Assembly: GCF_000346465.2 (NCBI RefSeq)
Contig: NC_034009.1
Location: forward strand, 23,552,225 to 23,616,224
DNA from: Prunus persica
Taxonomy: Eukaryota > Streptophyta > Magnoliopsida > Rosales > Rosaceae
Direction: 5' to 3'
DNA: 64,000 bases
Below, piece after piece: positions 44,519-59,110 of this stretch. The notes beneath the pieces are model-generated. The model was not told the DNA's origin, ran no database searches, and saw only the letters and a list, made by a program, of their open reading frames with translations. The position numbers and the translations under genes are program-made. Position 1 is the stretch's first letter, and each line of letters begins with the position of its first letter.

Positions 44519-47500
44519 ATGGCGGAAGGCAAGCTCGATCTGCCTGACGATCTCCTCTTGTCCAAACCGTCCGATCAGTCCTGGACCTCCAAAGGTACTT
44601 CTGCGCTTTCATTTTTGCATTTTATTTCTTAGTAATTCATTTCTCTCGATTTGTGTATTTAATGGATTTGATCCATATGAAGCTAATGTAAGGTCGAAGG
44701 TTACTGATCTGAAGCGTTTAAGTGTATAGTGGACCAGTTCATTTAAGTCTCTTTCAACATCAACTTCCTTAATTTCGGCTTTCTGCATCTTGAGCTATTC
44801 GGACTTATACGTTGTTTTTTTAATATTTCGTTTATTGGATTTTTCTCAGATCAGTTTTTCTTTTCTCTCATATTTTACTTGTGATTTTAGCATTCGAAAT
44901 TGATCTGTAACACTATATTGTAATCCCTTCGATTGTTTTACTATCAAAATCTCATGTTTTTCTTAAAACTATTAATTCTGTATTCTGTATTTCATTTATG
45001 TTTTTGTTTGAAGATCAAATAAAGGAATTTGCATGTGCTACAGTCCCCGGGTTCGGCCCCAGTTTTCGTTTTATTTGTTTTCAAATATTCAACAGTTGAT
45101 TCTTTCCATGGCACGGTTCATTTATACTAACTCTTTCGGTGACTCAATGAACGGAGAGGACCTATATTTTTCTGATGAACAATAGTACAACCATGGATGC
45201 CGAGTTCCTGAGATTTATTCTTGTGTGAAAATTTTGGTCTGCAGTAAAAACTATGTTAGGAAATTAATTATCGAAGTTTTCAGTTCTTTTCTCTTTTGGA
45301 AAGTCTATTTAAAATTCTAGTGTATCAAATTTTATTTGCTGTTGACAAATATGTACAGTTCCTTCAAGTAGTGTTGAAGGGGTTAGTAACATCATTACTG
45401 GATTAGTGTGTGACATTGACTGGGCTTTGTAGTGAAATCATAGGCATAGATTTGTCTTTTAATTAATGTTCATGTTATGGCAGTTGAAGCCTCTGGGGGA
45501 AATGATGAAGAAAAGGTGCTTATCGGGTCATCTGATGACTCGAAAGGTGAGCTTTGTCATTCTGTTTTGTAGCATTAATTTGATGAAGTGTTGAATCAAA
45601 GTAATATCTATTTTGCTTCCTCCATTTGTTGTTTATTTCGTTTGATCTGATTTTATATTGCTATTTTACTCTTTTTTTTGGCAGATCCAGCAGCCTCAGA
45701 AAGCAGCATACCTTTGTCCCCCCAATGGCTGTATGCCAAACCTAGTGAGTCTAAGTTGGTATGTGCTGTAAAAATTGGATTTCTTTCATTGTTAGTCGAG
45801 AAATTTCATTTCTGTTATCTCTTTGAATCAGGATTAGTTGTAGTTACTTGAATCTGTTTTACTTATCAAAAGACTTCAACTTGTGGAGTTGTGCTACTGC
45901 GTTATTGATACTGAGATTATATCTTGATATGATGAAAACACTCACTTTATCTGTCAATTAACAGTTGTTTAACCCTGGATTGCATGAAAATTTATAACTT
46001 AGCTAACTAGTCAGAAAATTGTCTGTATATGACAGGAAATGCGCGGCCCAAGTTCACTCGGAAACTCCACTGATAGCAACCAGAAGGAAGGTTGGCGTTT
46101 GGAAGGATCTGATGACAAAAAAGATTGGAGGCGGCCTGCCACTGAAAGTGAAAATAGCCGTCGTTGGCGTGAAGAGGAAAGAGAAACTAGCTTGCTTGGT
46201 GGTAGAAGAGATCGCAGGAAACCAGAACGCCGTGTTGACAGTGTTCCAGTTAGAGACACAACTGACAATAGGGCATTGCCTGCATCTGAAAGGTGGCATG
46301 ATGGCCGTAATTCTGTGCATGAAGTGCGGCGTGATAGCAAATGGTCATCGAGGTGGGGTCCTGAAGACAAAGAAAAGGAGCCTCGAACTGAGAAGAGAAC
46401 AGATGTAGAGAAGGAAGATGCTCACACTAACAATGACAATCAATCCCTTGGAGGTAACAATCGTTCAGCTCCTGAGCGTGAGTCAGATTCTCGGGACAAA
46501 TGGAGGCCACGCCATAGAATGGAGGTTCACTCTGGTGGGTCAAATACTTACCGTGCTGCACCTGGATTTGGACCTGAAAGAGGACGGGCGGAGGGTTCAA
46601 ATTTGGGATTTACCCTTGGAAGAGGGAGGTCAAATGCCATCGGGAGATCATCTGCAGGCGTTATTGGCTCTGCTCCTTCTGGAAAAAGTGAAAGTGTCCC
46701 AGGGAAACCTAGGCACTCAGCTGATAGTTTTTGCTACCCTAGGGCAAAGCTCCTTGACATTTATCGTCAGAGAAAGCTTGATCTATCTTTTGCTACCATG
46801 CCAGATGAGATGGAGGATTCACCCCCTACAACTGAAGTAGGATTTGTTGAACCACTGGCTTTTCTTGCCCCAGATGCTGAAGAAGAGGTAAGAAATGAAA
46901 TTCTTGGATCATCTTGGGTATGTGGATTATTTTTCTTTGATGGATTGATTCCTTTTATGCGTTTTAACTGGTTCATATGTTGCTATTAGGCCATCCTTAG
47001 TGATATATGGAAGGGAAAGATTACAAGTAGTGGGGTAGTATACAATTCTTTTAGAAAGGGGCGATCAACTGAGAGCAGTACAGGTACTTTCAACTCAATG
47101 GTTTCCAATTTCAGTCAATTTTTGGAAATTTGAAGTCTAATGTCTAAAACACTCATTCTCTAGGTGTTGGGGACTTGGAAGCTGTTGATGGAGTTCTGGG
47201 TGTTTTGCCCTCAAACATCCCTGAAGAGTCTATCAATACCTTGCAGGACGCTGCAAGTGCTGATACTAATGGGAGTTTGTGGAATTATGGTCCACAGAGG
47301 AATGTGGTAGATGGTGAGTTGCAGTTTGTTTTTATATTTTCATGTTATCCTATATATTAAACTGTATGCAAGGATTGTTGACTGGAATTTGACATCTGAA
47401 GAATCCTAATTATTTTTATTGCAGAAAAAGATGTCAATCATAAAGAATGGCAAAACAAAGCTACTGCAGGAAAGGACCTTGATGGATTGTCCCTAACATT

Positions 47501-50500
47501 TCAAAAAAGTAATGGTATCTGCAGTGATTTTGAGACTGATGGTGCTTACAATAGTGCCGATCAGCTCCATGTTCGTGACAGTAGGCAAATTGCAGATTCT
47601 ACTTTTTCCAGTCATTCTCTCTCTGATGACATTGAGTTTACCCCTTCTTCTGACATAAGATCCAAACTTCCCGATGATTCAAATACTCTCTATGCTTTAG
47701 GCTCTACTGAGCAGATGCAGAGTACCAACCCTCGGGCAAAAGAAGTAGAAAGGGATGTCCCTCCCGAGGACTTATGTTTGTATTACCTTGATCCTCAAGG
47801 GGTTATTCAGGGACCATACCTGGGGGTAGACATTATTTCATGGTTTGAACAAGGTTTTTTCGGGACAGACTTGCTTGTTCGTTTGGCGGATACTCCTGAA
47901 GGAACACCTTTCAACGAATTGGGGGAGTTCATGCCACATCTGAAAGTTTGGGATGGGCAAGGGAATATCATGAATCCAAGTTCTAATATAGAAGAATCCA
48001 GTGGCTTGATAGGGAACTTAGAGTCCAGTTTACCGTCTTCTGCTCCGGTTTCAGAAATTACTGATTCATTTATGGGGAATGACCATCGGCGGCCATTGCC
48101 TGAACTAAACAGCCTTTCAGCTCAGCATATTCTACCCAGAACATCTGAGCCTGAAGCTCCATTACAACTGCCAAATTCCAGGGGTCAAAGCTTTAATGAT
48201 TTTGTTGCAGATGATGAAGGTTTGGCTTTAATGATCAATTTGTTTTGGTTTGTTTATTGTGCTGACAGATGGTTTTTCTATTTATCTCATCCTATTTCAT
48301 CTGCAATTTTCCAGATATTGTGTTTCCAGGAATACCTGGAACCACTGGCTATTCTACTGCAAAATCTTCGGGGACCATTCATGATCCTATAGCTAATTCT
48401 ATTAGCCACCTTCCTCCAACTGAGCTGACTGAATCTGGTATGCCTATTCAGAATGATAATAAGTTGCACCCCTTTGGCTTGCTATGGTCTGAACTAGAAG
48501 GCGGTCAAACAAAACATATCAAGTCAGCCAATACGCCTTCTAGTGCGGGGAGGGCGGTTCCATTTGGTGCAATTTCTGATCCAGCAGTTGTTGCCGAGAC
48601 GTGGTCTGATGTTCACAGAAAAAATACAGTCTCTGATACAAACCTGTATCAAGACATGATAGCTCCTCGGCAATTGGCACACATGGAACAGGAACCCAGT
48701 CATTATGATTTAGCGGAGCAGCTCATGTCACAGCAAATTCAACAGCAACAGCTCCAGCAGCGAAATATGTTGTCTAGTTTTGGGCACTTGAATGATGCAG
48801 TACTAGAGCATTTGCCAAATCAGAATCTTATTCACCAACAGTTAGCCAACCATTCTTCTGCCGACATGGATCATCTATTGGCACTTCAGATGCAACAGCA
48901 TCGACAGGCTCAGCTCCAGCAACATCATCAATTGCAGCAGCAGCAATTTCATCAACAGCAGAAGCTTTTACAGGAGCAACAGCAATCTCAAGTACAACAG
49001 GTGCTTCTTGAACAACTGCTGCGTGGTCAAATGCATGATCCCGCACTTAGGCAGCAGCATGTTGATCCTGCCAGAGCAAACAATGTTCTTGATCAGGTTC
49101 TATTGGAGCAGCACCTTCTGCATGAGCTTCAACAACGGTCTCACCATCTTCCAAGGCATGTTGATCCATCTATGGAACAGCTTATCCAAAAGTTTGGTCA
49201 CTCACCGCAAGGACATCAAACAGATTTGTTTGAGCTACTGTCTCGTGCGCAGCATGGGCAAATTCAATCGTTGGAACATCAGATGCAAGCCAGGCAGCAG
49301 TTACCAATGGGAATGAGGCAGAGGATGGAAGAAGAGAGGCATGTCAGTTCTGTCTGGCCAGCAGATGAATCAAATCAGTTTTTGAGGGGCCATGCTGGTA
49401 CTCAGCAGCGAGCTCACTCTTCTGGATTTAGTCCTTTGGATTTTTACCAGAGGCAACAGAGGCCATCGCATGAGGAGCAGCTGAGTCACCTTGACCGGAA
49501 TCATTCATTGCAGGATCGACTTCAGCAAGGGTTTTATGAGCCTGGCTCACTGCCGTTTGAGCGGTCAATGTCATTGCCTGCTGGTGCACCAGGGATGAAC
49601 TTGGATGTTGTAAATGCCATGGCTCGTGCTCAGGGTTTGGATATGCAGGATTCCGCTGGACGTATGCAATCGGCTGGTCAATTGGGAACATTTTCGTCTG
49701 GCATCCATTCTCATAATCCTCATCACCCTCTTCCTAACCAATTTCATGTCTCACATTTGGATGCACTTGAGGGACACTGGTCTGAGAAGAATGAACAGCT
49801 AGAAAATGACTGGCTGGACTCTCGGTTTCAACAGTTGCATATTAATGCTGAGCGGCAGAAAAGGGAGTCTGAAATCAAAATTCCTTCTCAGGATCGAACT
49901 TTATGGATGTCAGATGGATCTAATGAAGAGCATTCAAAGAGACTATTGATGGAGTTACTCCATAAAAAATCAGGCCATCAACCTACTGAGTCATCGAATG
50001 TCAGCAATGATATGTTCTCTGATAAAAGGCTGTCATCTGGCCTCTACTCTGGATCAAGCTCTTCAAATCACGCATTCATTCTTCATGCAGACCAAGAAGC
50101 AGGTCTAAATAATTCATTTCGAGTAGGATCCTATGGTTCTAATCCATGTGAACTCCCACAGGAAGAGCGAGCCTGCAGTGTGGAAAGCAATGAAAAGTTG
50201 ATGTATAGACCTGATTCTGGAGCATTGATTGAGAGAGAGTCATTCTTGGCAGGCATCAATGCTACGACTCAGTCAATTTACACAAATTCTAACATGATTA
50301 GTAAGTCTTCTATCAATAAAGAACGTTCGGAATTGGAGGGGAGGAAGCGTGGATCCAAGAGTGAGGCGATCATTATGGGTCGAGCTTTTGAGACTCAAGA
50401 ACGAATGGCTGAACAAGCAGGGTTGGCTGTCCAAGATTATGGGGAGAGGGCAACAAATGCCCTTGGCATGCATAATTCATCTGGTGTTTCAGGTACTACT

Positions 50501-51516
50501 CTTTATTGCTTCTTTTTAGTCTGGACTCCCTGGCATTGTGTTCAAAATTTTTCATGTAAGGGTCGTGGTTTTATAAATTTGCTTCTTCCCAGGTGGGAAT
50601 GCAGGCTTTTACGGCGACAAGATTGGCCGAAGTAATTCATTTGCGGAAGAAACTACCAAGGATCGGTACATATGCGACCTTACTCTTATTGGTCCCTTGT
50701 CTTTATCACCCAAATTCTTATACGAATTCCTCCTATCATGTGTAGAAGTAATTCTTTCTTCTTCCTTACATTGCCACAGGGTGCCGGTCCCATCCAAAGG
50801 TCAAGACAATATTCTTCTGAGACGACCTGCTGTCTCAAATGCTTCAGCATCCCAAGAAGGATTGTCAGAACTGATTTCCAATCCAGTTTTCAGAGGGAAA
50901 ACTTCAAGTGGTGCACCAGATGGTATCGTACTTCTAACTCTCTACTAATTTCTTAATTTGATGTCTATTTGCTTATTTCAAAGGTTATGGACTTTATAGC
51001 TACGCCTACCATCTCTATAACTCTTGTGCCACCCCAAACAGGCAGTGCTATCATCTGCATTCTATTTCTTATTACTTTATTGTACCACTTTGAAACAATG
51101 CTGGGGGACTCTAAATTTACAATCAAATTGTCAAATAATACTTTCAGACAAATAAGTATATATTTTTTAAATCTTCAGGGGGGAGGCCAGACCAAGTCGT
51201 TAATCCAGTAAACCAAGGTTCTGATGTCATTTCATCTTCAAAGAAAGACGTGCATTTTCGCCGTGCTTTATCCGTTAGTGACGTTGATGTGTCAGAGGCA
51301 TCATTTATGGATATGCTTAAGAGTAATACCAAGAAGGTTGGTCCGATGGATGCCCATACGGCAGCAGGATTTTCAGAAGCATCCGATGCAATGCAAGGGA
51401 GCCGAAGTGGCAAAAAGAAGGGAAAGAAAGGGAGGCAAATTGACCCCGCCCTCCTTGGTTTTAAAGTTACCAGCAACCGGATAATGATGGGTGAAATTCA
51501 ACGCATAGACGATTAG
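44519..51516 (+). CDS. GYF-domain translational regulator (GIGYF/EXA1-type)
   Basis: Eleven exons: 44519-44594, 45484-45546, 45685-45758, 46036-46887, 46990-47083, 47164-47313, 47425-48219, 48315-50492, 50593-50665, 50780-50922, 51179-51516. They join in frame to 1611 residues, within the 1.5-1.7 kb-residue size of plant GYF proteins. These proteins bind eIF4E-type cap-binding proteins and proline-rich partners, and repress or tune translation; the Arabidopsis member EXA1 affects immunity and is a host factor for potexviruses. Visible features: acidic start, basic Arg/Asp/Glu-rich part (about 100-230), a canonical eIF4E-binding motif YPRAKLL at about residue 305, and a GYF domain at about 552-610 with [20 protein letters not shown] and [12 protein letters not shown] Gln/His-rich segment lies at about 840-935. 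The C terminus, [17 protein letters not shown], is the conserved family end. Whether it is EXA1 or its paralogue (At1g24300/At1g27430 group) was not resolved. Confidence 0.93.
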
Positions 51517-51822
51517 AGCACCATTGATTCTGTAATTTCTGTGTAAATCTCCATTCCTTGATAGTTAGTCTAGTTAGTCTAGTTAGTCGTATAGGTTTAG
51601 AACACTCGGTGTAAAGCATCTGCGGGTGAAAATTCTTTTATTTTTTCTCCCCATCCATATCCTAGTGGTTAATGGTTGACACATACTGTCACTGGTGATA
51701 AAGATTGCTTAGCATGCGATCTGAGTGTGCAGCAACGGCTAGTAGGATCTAAGTTTTGTATAAGACTAAGAGGGTTTAACTTAGGGTAGTGATCCGGCAA
51801 TCTATCTGTATATTGTTTAGAT
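51517..51822. other. 3' flank of the GYF gene
   Basis: A 3'-UTR-like sequence with a triplicated TAGTTAGTC stretch (about 51562-51588). No other gene was seen before the mitochondrial-like insertion. Confidence 0.5.
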
Positions 51823-52509
51823 TTATTTTAAAGCTTTAACATTATTAGCTGAACCCTCTGTTTGGGTCTTTTTTAATTGTTGAAAAATTAGGTTTGCATA
51901 TGCCTTATTCGTCACAATTACACTAATTACTGTAGCTCCCCAAAAGCTCATCTGACCCCAAGGTAGTACGTATCCTGTAAAAGCTGTCACAATCATTAAT
52001 AGGAAGATTACAACTCCGAGACACCGAACAAATTCCCTAGGACTGCTATAACTCGCATGATATAGACCGCGAAAAATATGAAGGTGAACCACAATGAGAA
52101 ACATACTTGCCCCATTAGCATGCATATAACGGAGCAACCAACCCCCTTCAACATCTCTCATAATGTGTTCTACGCTGTTGAAAGCTAGATCCACATGAGG
52201 TGTGTAATGCATAGCTAAAAAAACGCCAGTCACTATCTGAATGACTAAACAAATACCAGCTAACGGACCGAACCCCCACCAACTACTAATATTTGTGGTG
52301 AAAAGACCAGATTCATACAGCACAGCAACGCTACATGTTTTGTACCGAGGGCAAAATTGGTATAACAAAGGTGATACAGAAAAGGGCAAAAGAAAAGAAA
52401 CGGGGGGCACGGCTTCATGTTTGGCTGCAATTTGAACTTGAGAAAGTGAATAGGCTCCAGAAAGGGGCAGACTAGTCTCCGATTCCCAAGCAGTATAAAG
52501 TTTTAACAT
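51823..52509 (-). pseudogene. cob: Partial mitochondrial cytochrome b (cob) inside a chimeric open frame; nuclear mitochondrial insertion
   Basis: The minus-strand ATG frame encodes 228 residues without interruption. Residues about 74-195 (52290-51925) are plant mitochondrial cytochrome b, with [40 protein letters not shown] and [20 protein letters not shown]. The first haem-ligand pair is present (His130 and His144, 14 apart). The protein stops being cob just after SFWGATVI, so the second His pair and all later helices are missing. The first about 73 and last about 33 residues are not cob. Cob belongs to complex III in mitochondria. A copy here, 300 bp past the stop codon of a nuclear gene, is best explained as a NUMT that arrived as an already chimeric mitochondrial sequence. 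It cannot make functional cytochrome b; whether it is expressed is unknown. Confidence 0.88.
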
Positions 52510-52602
52510 TAATCAGAACTTGAATGGAAGAACAAGACCTTTTATCTTATCTTTTGTACAACCAAATGTTGCAAAAAGTTGTTACTGGCATTTACATTTT
52601 GC

Positions 52603-55600
52603 TCAAGGAAGCCATTGATTTTGAAAGAGCTGCATGACCGTCCTTCCCATGATCCACTCCAAGTCTGTAGATGATAGAGGTATTTGATTGACGATAAGTG
52701 AAATGGCTTCTTTCGCTCCTTTATAACCACACTCGGGAACAACAAATGGAAAATCACTGCAGTGAAGACTATTACTGTTAGCATCTTTTCCCTACCTGGT
52801 CAAGAAGGAAGCATTTTTGTTTTGATCGAAAGAACAAGAGAAACACAGAGCTCTACCTGCCCCACATGACATGGTTAGCACCAAAGCTCGAGACAACTTG
52901 AGACAGTGAGTGAGATAAATCCTGATATGGAAATGGCATTCTTGACACCCTGAAAAGTGCACTGAATTTCACATAGACCTGGCCATAAAAAAATCACATT
53001 ACACATCAAGAATCGGGCTCTTAATGTGCGTGAAGTATAAATTGGGAAGCAAACATACAAATTATAAGGCATTGGACAGAGATATCACAGAGGATCCAAA
53101 GGGTTCATGATTGTGCTTTATATGCCCTATCCAATAACCTAATTGTTCTTGACAATCCTTTATTAGTGCCTAATAGAAATTTAAGTTGGTTGATTTTCAG
53201 TAAGTTCAACAACCTATATCATTCTCAAATTCAATGTCCTTGGCAGAACAAATAAAGATATAAGGTTCTCAAGTAATGGTCTAGGTCAACATAAATATGA
53301 CAGCCTTGTCTTACTCAAGATGGCAGCAATAGTAGAAAAGCAACAAGGCAGTTATGAGAAGGTATTCTGGAAACCTTTACCTGTGGGAATCTGGATAGCT
53401 TTAAAAGTGCAGAGAAAGCCAGCTTTTCCTCATCGTTTCTGCAAGATAAGATATTTAAAGTAAGAAAAGTTACAAATGGTCTAGCCAAATATTGATTCTT
53501 GAAAGCTCTTTGTAGCAAAGTAAACTAGAAGAAAACTCACATTGGTGGTTTGCAGAAAGCCAAATGATCAAGCAATACAGTTGTTGATGGAAACTCTGTG
53601 CACAGCTCCTCAATTTCTGAAATATGCAGACTGAGGCCCTGAATTTAACCATTTTATAGTAAATAAGCATTTCTAGGATAAGCTCCATCTGGTAACATCC
53701 CACACACAGAGACTAGCCTATTTGGTGAGTAGGGCCATCAAGTAGTTTGACGTATAGGCCATCAAGTAGTTCGATGTATAGGACATCAAGTAGTTCGATG
53801 TAAAGTAATAAAATGTTTTAAATGAATATGCCATCCACATCAATTGCTTGTAATATAGAACCACAAGTTGCAAATCCATTTTACAAAAGTCATAAGAAAA
53901 GAAAAACAATACCTTCATACACATAAAACCAACTGGTACTCCAAGTTCTCCTGCCTTGGAGAACATTGCCTTCCCAACTTCATTGGTCATCTGCAGAAAC
54001 CCTCAAATGTGGTAAGAATAACATCGATGTGGATGTATAGAAGTTATCTGGCTCTAGAAGGAACTTGCTCCACCTTTAATGGTGTTCACAGGCATATATA
54101 CAAGAGCATCTATCTATTTTTTTTTTTTCTTTTTTTGTAAATATTTTTTTATAAATATTTATGAGGAAACCAGAGAATCTATCTTAAAACATGTGCAAAA
54201 GTATGAAAATATTTAAATTACCTGTTGACCAGAAGGCCACAGATATGGATTGAAGCGAACAGCACGATAATTATCCTAGCATAAAAGAAATTTTTGTCAA
54301 AGTGATTTCCTTGAAGGCACCAGAGATAAACCCTGATTAACATAATCTGGAATTTCTCAAAGACCTGCAGAATGAGACGTTCAAGTTGCTTAACCCCACT
54401 TCCATCTTCGGTTGGATTTGCTAGGCAACAACCAACAAATTTAGATGGATACTTCTTCAACACACTGTCCAAAGATAAGCAAGTATAAGGCAATACCATA
54501 TATAATGTGTGGTGAAGAAATCAAGAGGAAATTACTACCATATACTGATATGCATCAAGTAGTCCTATACCATGTTTCCTACCAACTCATGCCCTCGCAA
54601 ACATGATCATAAGGCCACCACTTAGATGAGCATGAGTAAGAATTGTAGGACATCACCTGATGAACTTCTGAATATTAAACTTTGTTGATTAGTTTTGCAA
54701 TTCAAGTCTACACAGAATTAAAAGTTCATTAGGTGGGATACTGTGAGCCATGATGCTTATCATGTTATTGCAGGAATTTAGAAGTTCAGCAGTTTAGTTA
54801 CTGGGTTCTAAAGTCATTATCAAAACGTAAAGATCAACTACCATATACACATTAACCATGTCAGCTACAATTTCATGTGGCTCTGTAGCTAACATGACTG
54901 CTAATATTTTGTCTAAACTATACTATATTAAGAAAAAAATGAAGATAAATGACATCAACTTTGATAGAACATGATCATACCTTGTCACCAAAGAATGATC
55001 GAATTTGTGATTAATGGGTTGCACAATAAGCGCACCGTCAACACCTGCTTCTTCCATAGACTGGGAGAAGAAGAAAAAACATGAATATATGTTGGCAATA
55101 GACATTGTCATTTATCAGCTACAATGACAGGTATGTTGGCAATAAGAAAAAGTATGTATGAGATCACAGTTACAATGCTGGCAATCCTGAAAAATCCATA
55201 TAATTTCAATTGGGATTAAGCAAGAAACACACACACAGTGACAGCTTCATGAAAGTCGTACCTTGAGCAAGAAATCGACATCTCCAGGCAAAGTAGGTTC
55301 TTGGCCAGGAAAGTAAGGGTATTTATCCGCAGCCTTGACAACCCAAAATTTCAGTAACACTTCAGCTTCAGAACAGAAAAAAACAAGTATGAACTTGCAA
55401 AACAGTTAAACTCAGCTGGGTTACCTCTTGGGGAGATGCCCACACATGCAGATGTGAATCTATGATCTTGGTTCTACTCTGGGGCTCATTGGTAGCCATT
55501 CTTGCAGAAGAGACTATGAACCGGGTCTTTGTTGAAATGTGGGCAAATGGGGGTGGACATTTAAGTTGCACTACAGGGACTTGAGCTGAAGCTGAAAGCA

Positions 55601-55658
55601 GAAGAGGCGTTAGCCTGACTGCCATAGCCTTTGGATTATGGCTAAAAGACCCTTTCAT
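52603..55658 (-). CDS. Amidohydro_2-family metal-dependent hydrolase, probably plastid-targeted
   Basis: Ten exons in coding order: 55425-55658, 55262-55333, 54981-55060, 54365-54464, 54222-54275, 53913-53990, 53541-53638, 53381-53438, 52857-52978, 52603-52756. All join in frame to 349 residues. The family comprises TIM-barrel metal hydrolases or decarboxylases related to pyrone-dicarboxylate lactonase and 4-sulfomuconolactone hydrolase. The metal-binding HxH appears at His69/His71 in IIDSHLHVWAS. The later barrel strands are represented by GALIVQPINHKFDH, FVGCCLANP, VLLDHLAFCKPP and the C-terminal VMWGSDFPFVVPE, with the conserved Asp. Residues 1 to about 53 are basic and Ser/Thr-rich, like a chloroplast transit peptide. 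A second in-frame Met at 54 (MATNEPQSRT) would give a leaderless form. The substrate in plants is unknown. Confidence 0.92.
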
Positions 55659-55939
55659 TTTAGAGTCACTCAGTCACATATATGAAAGCCCAACTCGGCC
55701 CGTTTAGGATGCAATCGGCATTTTGGATAACTTGGACATTATATTGGTAATTTCAGAGTCATTGCATTGGTGAGTCAGTGACCTTCTCGCTACTCTCGAA
55801 TTCATCGCTTCTTTGCAACAACAAAGAAGGAATATACTGAACTGATCCCATAAATTTCAACACCACCCACATTGAGCCTTATCAGCATACCACATAGCTT
55901 AGCAGCAGCAGCAGCAGAGGTAGCTCTACTATACCTTCA
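55659..55939. promoter_or_regulatory. Shared bidirectional promoter region of the head-to-head pair
   Basis: Only 281 bp separate the start codons of the divergent Amidohydro_2 (minus) and CYP20-2 (plus) genes, so both promoters and 5' UTRs must lie here. GCCCA (55688-55692) followed by CTCGGCCCG gives site-II/TCP-like GGCCC words typical of TATA-less plant housekeeping promoters. A (CAG)n-type run (55898-55918) lies in the CYP20-2 leader. Confidence 0.7.
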
Positions 55940-58298
<2,359 letters not shown>

Positions 58299-59110
58299 TG
58301 AGTTTTCTTATCAGTTTGAGTTATCAGCGATTCTCATCAGTTTGCTCCCTTTTGGAAATGTAGGCTTTTGTATTATCTACCCAGTCAAGAGGCTTTTGTT
58401 TGGTGAGATTAGGTCCTGCACAATCTTTTTTCTTTTCCACATATCTGTATTCCAGATAGTTGAGTTTGAGAACTGGGAATTATAGCCAATTAGAGGAAAG
58501 AACATTTTCTGAATCTACGAGTGAAATGAAAATGTGATGATAGGTGGACTGATTAATATTGTTAATTGCTGTGATCCAATCCATGGAAAGCATCAATTAG
58601 TACTGTAAGCTCAAAATAGCAGCATCCCATGGCTCTTGGGCTACCCATTTGGTGTAATATTGGGCTAGGGTTTGATGTTGATTCAGATACATATGGGCCT
58701 TGTTCATGTTAAGTCCTTATTGGTTTTCTTTTTTGGGTCAATTTATTGCAACTCTAAGTCCATATTGATTTAGTTTCCCAAACCAAAACCTTGGCTGCTC
58801 TACTAGTACTAACCAACGTCAGGTAACTGTTTTCGTACACACAAGGAAAGGAAAGGAATGCAAGAGGCTCCTTTGTACTAAAAATGATTAATTGAAGATT
58901 CAGAAATCCACTCTTCATCTCATTATTTTTGATTCGACACGATGCGATGCGATGCGATCGTCAAGATCATATATCAATCGATAACAAATGGGTTTTCCTT
59001 TTTCTTATCTTAATGACTTTTGCCAAAGGAGAGTGAATAATAAGTCAAAACTTGGTTCGTATTCTCTTTATCTAAAGAATACCTACGTAACGAATCAAAA
59101 ATTCAAAGGT
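58299..59110. other. Intergenic DNA, no gene seen
   Basis: The 3' flank of the cyclophilin gene, then AT-rich DNA with a short GATGC repeat (58941-58957). No coding or RNA feature was recognised. Confidence 0.5.

Noticed and set aside
45002..45065. Possible SINE or tRNA-like box B (GGGTTCGGCCCC) in GYF intron 1
   Set aside because: No box A at the right distance, no A tail and no flanking duplication.
52241..52435. Plus-strand small frame over the cob insertion
   Set aside because: Antisense of the chimeric cob frame with no protein similarity.
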